Shown: positions 24,161 through 33,249 of the stretch, piece by piece
Layout: each line of letters opens with the position of its first letter
How positions within the stretch are numbered: position 1 is the first letter of the stretch
The notes under the pieces: generated by a model
Told to the model about the DNA's origin: nothing
The model's input: the letters and a program-made list of their open reading frames with translations, nothing else
Database searches by the model: none
NCBI RefSeq assembly: GCF_037392515.1
Contig: NC_090282.1
Location: 29,559,554 to 29,623,553, forward strand
Direction of reading: 5' to 3'
Source of the DNA: Haliotis asinina
Taxonomy: Eukaryota; Mollusca; Gastropoda; Lepetellida; Haliotidae
DNA: 64,000 nt
Translations under genes and position numbers: made by a program

Positions 24161-24858
24161 CAGTCCCTCCTGGATTCCGCAATTCCGAAGTTGCTGAAAA
24201 TTTCGCAGAATTTACCTTTCTATGCAGAATAACGTCTGGTCCGCAGAAAACGCATGTCCATGAAGAATCTGTGCAGAATTTGCCACTTTTCAGCTGCAGA
24301 ATTTGAAAACCCAAATGAAAAGTAGACTTAATGTCAAAAGTAGGATTGGTTACACAAAACAAACTGACGTAAGTACTGTGGCAATATTTTCAAAATGCTC
24401 ATGATTAAAGATACTTTATTAATAAAGCAAGTTTAAGGGACATTTCAGATAATATTAGATGAATTTGACAATGCAATTATGTTCTCAAAATCGAACATTT
24501 TGAAAATTGAAATTATTTCGATTTCGTTTAAATATAAAATTGTTATTTGCATGAAACCAGAAGTTGTTCGTCTGCTGTTATAAGAGAAGAGAATTAAACT
24601 TTCAGTGAGTGTTTAATTCTCAACCACAGAAAAAGGAGTGGGTGCTTTGTCATCAACGCAAGATGTGATATGTACTGTCGACTTGACTTTATATCTGTGT
24701 TTGAGAATTAAATTATGAAGGTCTGTTTAATGCTTTAGTTGTTTTTTGTAAATATTTTAACCTCAGAATGTTGCAGAATATTGAAAAATAGGGTGCAGAA
24801 TTTGCTTAAATTCACCATGGGATTCTTAAAAATTTACCTTGGAATCCAGGAGGGACTG
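24161..24858. mobile_element. 698-bp DNA transposon with perfect 18-bp TIRs and subterminal repeats
   Basis: CAGTCCCTCCTGGATTCC (24,161-24,178) is the exact inverse of GGAATCCAGGAGGGACTG (24,841-24,858). The heptamer GCAGAAT occurs six times near the ends: starts 24,205, 24,224, 24,273 and 24,296 on the left, 24,773 and 24,795 on the right, all in the same orientation, and none in the middle. Clustered subterminal motifs are often transposase-binding sites, for example in hAT elements. I find no 8-bp duplication at the edges, so the superfamily is open. No transposase frame lies inside. Confidence 0.8.
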
Positions 24859-24859
24859 A

Positions 24860-25215
24860 CATACACTACACCATCACAATCCATTGACACATCCTATATT
24901 ACCAATTCCTATCCTGCAACATCACACATTCTCATCACCACATGGTGCAGAAATGTGTATCTAGTAAGCACAAATGTATAAAATGAACATAGAAGGAAAT
25001 GTCTATTGTGTCATTGAGGTCCTACTGTAATAGGATTGTGCCATGTATTTGACAGGAATTAAGAAGTCCCTGTAATTTATCTGATTATTGATTCAATACA
25101 CCATTCTATTTCATTTCTTTACTCCTGTAAAGACCCTTGAGACTAGTAATTGTGATCCCTCAGAATGCATATATGTCTAGGTTGTAGGTCAAGGTTAAAG
25201 CTTAACATAACAGAT
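24860..25215. other. No gene seen
   Basis: A GAGGTCCTACTGTA block at 25,017-25,030 resembles the right end of a pogo-like element, but no partner end was found upstream. Confidence 0.4.
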
Positions 25216-25224
25216 ACTGCATAT

Positions 25225-25690
25225 GTACCCATATCCTTCACACATGCATAATCTCACATAACATCATCAAATATGAACACACATTCCCACCATAATCAAA
25301 CATGATCACACATACTCACCATTATCAAACATCACCCATAGCCACCATCATCAGACATAATCACAGTTCACACATACCTACACATACAAACCATTATCAA
25401 ACATCACACATACACACCATCATCAAATGTGATCACAGATACTCAAAATCATCAAACATGCCTGAACATAACACATACCCACTATCATCAGATCGATGTG
25501 ATCACACATACCATCATCAACCATGATCATGCATAACACATTGCTACCATTAACAAACATGCCAACAAATCATACATACCCACCATCATTAAACATTGCA
25601 CGTACTCGCCATCATTAAAGAAGATCACGCATCACATCACATCACATCACATCACATCACATCACATCACATCACATAACATCACACATA
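25225..25690. repeat. CA-rich degenerate minisatellite with (ATCAC)n core
   Basis: Irregular units of about 30-40 bp made of CACCATCATCAAACATGATC and CACATAC blocks fill 25,225-25,625. They pass into about nine clean ATCAC pentamers at 25,631-25,675. The strand is strongly C/A biased. A 74-codon open frame across it only reflects the repeat composition. Confidence 0.8.
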
Positions 25691-25699
25691 TCCACACCA

Positions 25700-26945
25700 T
25701 CATATACAAATAACATGAAGAAATAATTATGTGACCTTTCAGAAGTGTGTTTCTAATTATGAATGTGTTGTGAAGACACTAACTTCACACAAATAAATAA
25801 TCCTTCAGATACAAAACCTGAGTGTGTAACAAGGTGAATTTAAGCACAATTTCTCTGAAGAGCCTTACACTTTGTTTTTCATTATTTTTCCAATGATCTA
25901 TTAACAAAATGACAGTTTTGACAGTAATTTAATTTGATTTTTTTTCTTTAGAACAATAGAGCTCTAGTGTCATGTGCAACACACATACTGTAGTGAAAAT
26001 AAAAATATGAAACTTGTCATAACTTTTTAATGAACCCAAGTTGCATTTTTAAACATTCCAATGATATCTGAAATTTAATTGTGATGACGCCAGTGGTTAA
26101 CATTTGGCAGTGAGTGTGTGTTAGAGAGTTATGGTCAGTCAAATAAAAACTTTTTCATAATTAGTTTTTAGTTTCTGGTCTATTACTGGTACTGTGTGAG
26201 CTTGTGTAATCACTGTTAAAGGTGAGGTAAGAATGAGAGATCAGAGTTTCCTTGTGTTCTTTTGGAGTGGAATTTAGAATGATTCTCTTGTGATAAAACT
26301 TACTTTTATCAGAGAGCCTGAACCAAACCTCTCTTCTTTTCTCCCCTCTCTTCTCTCCCATTCTTACAAATTTGACGGATAAGAAGAAATGTTAAAAACC
26401 TATAAAACCTTTCTGATTACCAACAATATAGTATATCTCGGACATATGCTGTGCCTCATACATCTGTTTACTAAAGATTAAATGATGACAGAGGACACAG
26501 GGGGTAAGAATAACATGGTAATACTTCAGACAAACAATCATTATACACTTATTCTGGCAGTAACAAGACGTTTCCCACGGGGGATATCAAATACATGACC
26601 TTTGCTAGTAAGACTTTTAATTTATAATGTTTGGTGTTATGACAGAATTTGTTTTGCATCTTTGAGAAGCAAATTGCTGAAACAGAATATGAACATGTTG
26701 CATGTTCATACAGTTTTCTTAAGCTTACAAAGGAAAAAACATTTGATAATTTTCATACATATGTACACATTATCATAAAATAATGGTGGAAATGTTTATC
26801 ATACAGTGTATGTACATACAGTCGAAGAAAGCTGAAACTGTGCTCTCTATGGAAGGAAGGTAAAGGATCTTAGTATTTCAGAAATGATGAGCAAATGTTG
26901 TTACGTCAAAATAATATTTCAGTGAAAGGCCTCTTCCTAGTGAGA
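25700..26945. other. No gene seen; polypyrimidine tract at 26,328-26,358
   Basis: A TTTTTTTTCTTTAG acceptor-like site ends near 25,951 without a useful frame. A 31-base run of C and T at 26,328-26,358 lies inside a 66-codon minus-strand frame of low complexity. Confidence 0.4.
26688..26710. repeat. Perfect 10-bp stem, 3-base loop hairpin
   Basis: TATGAACATG, TTG, CATGTTCATA. Perfectly self-complementary but isolated. Confidence 0.7.
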
Positions 26946-26950
26946 CACAT

Positions 26951-27160
26951 GAAGATCAGTATTAGAATGTTGCCTGTCGTATGAGGCGACTAAAGGTATT
27001 GAGTGCTCAGACTTGCAGATTTAGTTGACACATTGGTTCTCCGTTGCGCAGATCTACACTCATGCTTTTGATCACTGAATTGTCTGGTACAGACTTTTAT
27101 TTACAGACTGCCAGAATATTGCTGAGTGCAGCGTAAAAATAACCCCTTCAACTTGCTCAC
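26951..27160 (+). repeat. Family 2 repeat copy, full length
   Basis: GAAGATCAGTATTAGAATG, GCCTGTCGTATGAGGCGAC, GTTGACACATTGGTTC, GCGCAGATCTACACTCATGC, TTGATCACTGAATTGTCTGG, TTTACAGACTGCCAGAATAT and GCTGAGTGCAGCGTAAAA follow the family order from start to end. The tail degrades into AACTTGCTCAC. Confidence 0.85.
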
Positions 27161-27764
27161 CCCTACTAGCAATATTGCATTAGCTTCTGTAATTATTTTA
27201 CAAATGCCTGTCGTGTAAATTATCAGGAAGACTGTTCAGTATGATCTGGAAGAATGATCCATTCGGTATAAACACTGTGCCAAGATGCATACCTTCTCCT
27301 GATCATACCTGCTAGGTTTCAATAGCTCCTGGTTATCACTTGCTTACATGTGTTGATCCATGCATCAGGAGAAATAGCCTGGACATCATACCAGGGAAAA
27401 CTAATTAGTCCATATTTCATAGAACCCTATGATACATTCAAACTTGAGCGTTTTACACTTGCATTGACCATATAGCCACCTTATGGTTTCTCTGATTATC
27501 AGAGTTGTAATGACCATGAGCAGTATGCTGTTTAACCCTGCCCAGCATGGTACCCACCCCTTACCAGGTGGGATAATTGATTCCCCTTTCCATGCAAGCA
27601 GATGTCGAGGAAAGCTGAAATCCTCCTGGTAGGAAACCTGCTCCACACTGTCCCAGCCTCGTCTCTCACCAGCCTAGGCTGAGGCTTTATTGATGGTAAA
27701 TATCATGGCATCATATGACTGATGAATACCCGCCACTGATAGCTGCACTCCTTCTGACTTTCAG

Positions 27765-27893
27765 ATTAGTAGTTTGGTGGCAGCGATGGGGTTCGTGCTC
27801 CCTCTCTCTTCCTTACTTCAGCCATTCTGCTTCAGAAGGATTTACTGCACTTTGGATGAGGATTATTACCTTTGAATAAGGAACGGCTTGAAG
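27765..27893 (+). other. Candidate noncoding (5' UTR-type) exon
   Basis: The segment follows a good acceptor (CTCCTTCTGACTTTCAG ending at 27,764) and ends at a consensus donor (TTGAAG|GTAAGAT, GT at 27,894-27,895). It is 129 bases long and less AT-rich than its surroundings. All three frames contain a stop, so it cannot be an internal coding exon. A 5' UTR or long noncoding RNA exon fits. A 28-codon ATG frame begins at 27,787 (MGFVLPLSSLL and on) and stops before the donor, which would make it an upstream open reading frame. The preceding 27,520-27,680 is also less AT-rich and could be its intron or promoter. No transcript evidence is available here. Confidence 0.35.
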
Positions 27894-27899
27894 GTAAGA

Positions 27900-30435
27900 T
27901 TCAAAGGTTAGTTAAACAAGTGTATGACATTCAGTGACTGTTCATGTATTCATTCAGTATCAGTGTTTAATCATTTAATAATTAGCATCAACTTAATTCT
28001 ACGAAGATACAAACCAACTTTACATTTTGACATTGCACTTGTATGTTTGCTTCAGCTTTAAGTTTGCTTAGTTTAAAAATGGTAATCTTGTGATAGTTCA
28101 TTATATCTCATCAAATTTTGTCAGGAAGAATGTATTGAAATGATTGTATGGCATTAATTTGAATATGTTGGGTTTGTTTTCAAAGCATGATACATATCAC
28201 GACGTTTTTGTTTCAGAGTACTATTATTTTAATGTATTTTGAAATATATGAAACATAAAAAAAGAGATCTTATTTTCTTTGCAAGTCTTGTGCATGATTT
28301 TATGTCAGTTTTTGTCATTTTATTATTACACCAATGCATAATCAGACACAATAAAAAAAGAAAATAGTTTTAAGGGGAAACTCATGAGAACAACTGTAGA
28401 GACCAATATAACATGCTGATAATCTGATTGATTTGTGTTCTGATACATATGTCAAAGAATGAAATCTACCTTGTGAGTCTCATTGGCTTCAATATCACAG
28501 TGCATCACAGAAATGATCAATCATTTCTCTTTGGTTCTACATATTTGACGTCTGTTCAAGAAGTTAATGAATGAGTTGAATGACTGCAACCACTTATGTG
28601 CAAATGTGTCCAGTTTAAGTTAATGTGTTACTTTCTGACTTCAGATTGGGAAAAGACAATTTCAGAACTGACTTGCAATATCTCTTGTGTTACTCAACAG
28701 ATAGTAGTTTAGACACACTGATCATTGTAAATACCAACAGGATTCTTTTAGATAGAATGTTCAGTGAGTGCTTCAAAAGGAATTAAGATATGTGTTAAAA
28801 GTGTTTGTTGTATACTGAACACAAATTGTATCTCTAATATTTAGGGGAGATACTGACTTTTTGTCAGGAAAATTGAGTACATGCGTATATGGAAAATGTT
28901 CCGCTAATCCTCGTGATACCTTGCTGTTATTATTCAGATCAGGATATAATAAGGTTTCTTTTTGTTTTGGATGTAAGGCAGACTGTGACAGAACCAAATA
29001 ATTCAGGTATGGTGAAGCAGCATAATCATTAGCACACAATATTGAATAGCGGGATAAAATTCTATTGTATTATCTAAATCCTTTCTTGGGTGACGTAAAT
29101 CATTTATGGTGTAAAAAGTTAGGCTTTGACTTATTACTACAAGGTGCAATTAATCAAATCCAACTGTTTTGTGTATCTATACACGCATGAATTTTGTAAT
29201 AAGGCATATGTCTTCATGAGCTGTCATCTGATTTTTATGTTCTTAAGTATGTGACCCTATTTGGTTTTCAAGTCATGTTTGATCACGTGACGTGCATCAA
29301 TTGAAAATATCAGATGATACAGCACCAGTCCATGTTTTCTTTTCAAAGGAGTTATGGCTGCAGAATACTTTTCTCCTTGTAAATTTTTCAAGGACCTGAA
29401 CTGAGACTGAATTAACAAGAAAGGTACTTGGAATAAAATATATATTATGAAATGCATGTTAAATTGCCTTAAGTCTTTATTTTCATTTTTAAAATGTCCA
29501 ATGTATAGGCCAAGGAAGGTAACTGTGTACAGCCTAGATATACTGTACTAGCCAGAAGTCCAGTTGGGATCTGTTGGGTTTTATGCTTGTTACCAATGAT
29601 TAAGGTGATTATCACATCACCAATCCCACAATATCTAGGAGGATACAGTAGCTCTTTCACTTTATTCATTTAAAGTATGAGAACAATTTATGACAAATGA
29701 CTGAGAGAATGCTTAACATAATGTATAGTATCAAAGAACTGAATGTGACTGGAAGTTCTTAAGGATTCTGTGTGAGACTTTAATGTGAATGGTTCATGGT
29801 CCAGAGGATAGAGCATCTGCCTAATGAACAGAATAGTGATGGTCTGGAGACCCATGGTCCAGTAGGGATGTTAAACAGTTGCATTTACTTTGTGTTAAGG
29901 GAGAAGGGATTTATCTGCTTGGATTCAGTGTGTTTGTAAGGGATATACAGTGGTGTAGCACTACATGATCGTCATTAGTTAAGGCTAGTGAGGACCCACA
30001 GCAGGCATATCACTACATGTGTACTGATATATAAAAACCTAAAAACACAAACATTCTCCTCACATACATAATCTTTTGCATAATTATTATGATGACTTGA
30101 CCATAAATTCACATAGCAATATTTGACATACACCGGACAAAGGCAGTGATCAAGTTAATTTATAGCAGAGGGATATCATTGCATATTGCACAAATTTGTA
30201 GAAGTAAGAGCTTAAGGTGTCTATCTGTTCATACTGTTGTGTGTATTCTGCCTAGAATATGAAATCAATCTATGTTCTCTTCAAATACCAGCACATGTGT
30301 TTTTGTTTGTTTGAAACTGAAACTTTAAGTGAGCTCACATCATGGACAACAAGCCATCATTGTGTTGTTTCTCGCTTCCAGTATGTGTTGCTCACTTAAA
30401 ACTAAATGTTCAAGTGACTTGATCTGATTCATTCA
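27900..30435. other. No gene seen
   Basis: AT-rich, with chance-length minus-strand frames at 28,773-29,669. No splice pairs, TIRs or tandem repeats recognised. Confidence 0.4.
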
Positions 30436-30442
30436 GCCTTTT

Positions 30443-30467
30443 TTGTTGTTGTTGTTGTTGTTGTTGA
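30443..30467. repeat. (TTG)n trinucleotide microsatellite
   Basis: About eight uninterrupted TTG units preceded by a short T run. Confidence 0.9.
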
Positions 30468-30799
30468 CTTATAGTTTATTTTTCAAATTGATATTCTGGT
30501 CCAATTCTGAACTTAATTATCATACTGACTTCTGTCTTTTGTCACTGCAGCAAATGTGTACATTTCAGACCATTTAATCTCCAAAATGACATTCATTGTC
30601 AACATCAAAGTGTTAAACAATGTCGACAAACACTATATTAATTATTTCTAACATTGTAAAGCATAATAGGACTCTGCTACATTTATTGCACTACAAGGAG
30701 ACAACTGGAAGTGGAAGAAGTTGGTATTAGTCAAGAAAATTGTGTCCCCATGAACAATCTCATGAAAACATAAATGTTGATAGTCATAGTAGTCGTGAC

Positions 30800-30956
30800 T
30801 TTTTTTTAGTTCTAACGATGAGCAACAATATCCAAGAAACAAAAGAGAAACAGTTTCAAGACGACTGGATGAAATCATGGACCTTGCTACGAAAGCCAGA
30901 TGAGAAATGTGGCATGACAGGCAAACTTTGTCCGAGACAAAGACTAACAAACTGAT
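30800..30956 (+). other. Coding-like segment upstream of the LINE
   Basis: After a TTTTTTTTAG acceptor-like site near 30,808, two overlapping plus frames both read as hydrophilic, protein-like sequence. One starts at an ATG near 30,819 (MSNNIQETKEKQFQDDWMKS) and stops at 30,953-30,955. The other begins SNDEQQYPRNKRETVSRRLD, has one TGA and stays open to about 31,003. A 100-codon frame also lies opposite on the minus strand. The segment ends about 120 bases before the LINE remnant. It may be an exon or a scrap of another element. No family recognised. Confidence 0.2.
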
Positions 30957-31072
30957 TGCTGTTTGTTCGGAGATAAATGGTTTTAATATTTCATTACTAT
31001 AAAGTAGTTCAACTATTCAAGGTTTGATTCTAAAGTTTCCAGTTATTCATGTCAGGTCTTGTATCACTATGA

Positions 31073-32472
31073 TATTTACACAATATCTATGAAAATGTAA
31101 AAACTTGCGTCAGAAATAATAATGAATTGTCAGATACATTTAACCTAGAGCTTGGAGTGAGGCAAGGTTGTATACTTAGCCCATTCTTATTTTCGTTTTT
31201 CATTAATGAACTAGCAACCCAAATTGAAATGAATTGTGAAAATGGAATCCAATTGCATTTGCAGATGACATTGTCCTATTCTTGAGCACTGTGGCAGGTT
31301 TTCAAAAACTAATAATGGAACTAGAGACATATTGTGATGAGTACAAGTTAAAGGTTAACAGGAATAAAACTAAAGTAGTAGTTTTCAAAAGGGGAGGGCG
31401 CCTAGCGAAAAATGAGAAATGGCAGTACAGGGGCATAGAACTAGAAACCACCAATTCGTATAAATACTTGGGAATATTTTTTAGTCACTGTCTCTCATGG
31501 CTAACACATGCTAAATACGCAAGTCTGCAAGCTCAGAAGGTCATGATAGGTCTCTCTAAGCAACTGAATGTATTTGGAGATTTAAATATAAGTTCGTACT
31601 TCAAGATATTTGATGCAAAAATTTACCCTATAATATCATACGGAGCTGAAATTTGGGGGTTAAGTCATCTACCAGATATTGAACGGGTGCAATTACAAGC
31701 TTGCAAGAAATTTCTTGGTGTTAAACACAATACAACGAATTTAATGGTTTACGGAGAATGTGGTAGATATCCAATGTTGCTATTTACGAGTATAAAGGTA
31801 ATTAAATATTGGTTAAAATTATTGAATATGCCCCCGTACCGTTTACCCAAAAAATGCTACAATATGTTGGTACTATTTGATAGAAACGGCCACACTAACT
31901 GGGTTACTGCAATTAGAAAATTTCTATTCTCAAAAGGCTTTGGATATGTCTGGAACAATCAATATGTCGATTTTAAGAACTTGTTTATTTCAGAATTAAC
32001 GAGAAGACTAAAAGATATGTATTTGCAAGAATGGTTTGAAAACATGTCTCTTTCGAGCAAATGTCTTTACTATAGAATGATTAAATATAATTTAGACCAG
32101 GAAATGTATCTGTCAGTTATTAATGTCAAAAAGTTTAGAACGGCGTTAAGTAGATTTAGATGTTCCTCGCACAATTTATATATTGAGAGGGGAAGATTTA
32201 GAGCGATTGATAGAGAGAATAGGATTTGTAAGCTTAGTGATCAGTGTGCCATTGAAGATGAATATCATTTTCATTTAATATGCCCGGTGTATACTCGATT
32301 GAGAAATCTTTATATCAACAAATACTACAGTGTGCATGCAAACCAACACAAATTTGTTGCGCTATTGAGTAATAGAAACAAAATTATACTTCAAAACCTG
32401 GCAATGTTTGTGTATTATGCAATGAAATTCAGAGCTGAATACATGTTAGAACATAATATTAGTTACATGTAG
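31073..32472 (+). pseudogene. LINE reverse transcriptase, C-terminal part, frameshifted at the active site
   Basis: Reverse transcriptase of a non-LTR retrotransposon, which copies its RNA into DNA at a nicked target. Frame 1 (31,073-31,260) carries IYENVKTCV and LELGVRQGCILSPFLFSFFI, the block before the active site. The reading then has to change frame, and the catalytic FADDIVLF box lies at 31,258-31,281 in the second frame. That frame is open without a stop from 31,240 to TAG at 32,470-32,472 (410 codons). GIQL meets FADD directly, where family members have a spacer of 10-20 residues, so a small deletion caused the shift. Later blocks are KVNRNKTKVVVF (thumb), YKYLGIFFS, YGAEIWG, a GECGRYPM block and the C-terminal EDEYHFHLICPVY finger-like motif. 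In that motif a serine stands where one zinc-binding cysteine would be expected (CKLSDQC). No ATG near the start. Not a working protein. Confidence 0.85.
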
Positions 32473-32645
32473 GTACCCATTTGTCATAACTAATTACATA
32501 ACATGTGATGTGCTGAATAAGATATGCTATGGCATGTTGTATCTGTATGCTGTACTTACAATGATTTTTATCTAAAGTTTTGAAGTTGATTGCTTGTACT
32601 ATAGGCCTGTGGCCTTTCAGTATATTTGAATAAAGTTGGACATTG
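31073..32645 (+). mobile_element. 5'-truncated non-LTR retrotransposon (jockey/CR1-like LINE)
   Basis: The copy begins inside the reverse transcriptase domain: the reading frame is recognisable from 31,073. It runs through the palm, thumb and C-terminal domain and ends in a short 3' UTR with the hairpin-like AGGCCTGTGGCCT and an AATAAA at 32,629-32,634. The endonuclease and the N-terminal half of the reverse transcriptase are missing, as usual when target-primed reverse transcription stops early. I see no poly(A) tail and no convincing target-site duplication. The clade is inferred from C-terminal motifs common to mollusc jockey/CR1-group elements. Confidence 0.85.
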
Positions 32646-32680
32646 TGCCAGAGAGTGGTCAGATATAATGAAGTGATGAA

Positions 32681-32860
32681 CACAGTGCACTCTGTCTATT
32701 TTGGACCCGCTTGGGACCGACTAAAAAGTCCAAATTAGACAGTAGTCCGAGTTACACAGAAATTTCCGATAAAGAAAAGAAATGTCAGGACAGTAAGTTC
32801 AGTTCGTTACATACAGCATTCCAAGAAAGACAGAATCTGAGTTGAACAGAGTGCAGTGTG
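32681..32860. mobile_element. MITE-like unit abutting the LINE 3' end
   Basis: ACACAGTGCACTCTGT (32,682-32,697) and the inverse of the sequence near 32,860, ACACACTGCACTCTGT, differ at one base in sixteen. About 180 bp separate the outer ends. A TA follows the right end (32,861), and the left flank has lost it or never had it. The interior contains GACCGACTAAAAAGTCC and GTCCGAGTTACACAG, a style seen in pogo-like ends. Superfamily uncertain. Confidence 0.55.
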
Positions 32861-33158
32861 TAGTAATTTGTTTCTTGATACACAAAATCATAATTTATTA
32901 CAGCACATAAATCATAAATATGTGTGTACCTTAAACTTTTTAAGTTGAATCTCTTCTATTCTTCATATTGTCAGCTATTATCTGAGTAAAGAGCATGAGT
33001 GAAATACATTAAAATAGATATGGACCCATCAGAATGGGACATTCGCCCCTATTATTTAAAACTCAGAAACTTATGGGCACCTTTTTCAAATCGGAGCGTT
33101 TGGCCAAATGTTTCCAAGTCCTAGAATCAGCACACTATTCATGCTGTACCTATTAGAG

Positions 33159-33245
33159 TGACTGAGTCAGATTTTCTGCCATTAGCAAGATTCCAGTAAT
33201 ACCATGGTCTGGAACACCAGGGATGGGGTTTCGCACATTGTAAAG
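33159..33245 (-). repeat. tRNA-derived SINE copy (family 1), inverted fragment
   Basis: On the plus strand AGTGACTGAGTCAGATTTT, GCCATTAGCAAGATTCCAG, GGAACACCAGGGATGGGG and TTTCGCACATTG match the inverse of the SINE 3' half (compare 47.1 kb). The tRNA-like head is missing. Confidence 0.65.
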
Positions 33246-33249
33246 TATA

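Noticed and set aside
25017..25030. GAGGTCCTACTGTA as the right end of a pogo-like element
   Set aside because: No left-hand partner could be found upstream.
25260..25690. Regularly spaced short repeats resembling a CRISPR array
   Set aside because: Units vary in length and sequence without conserved repeat/spacer structure, the array grades into a pentamer microsatellite, and the setting is eukaryotic.
26328..26358. Polypyrimidine tract as a splice acceptor or triplex-forming site
   Set aside because: No AG follows closely, and the purine/pyrimidine mirror symmetry is poor.
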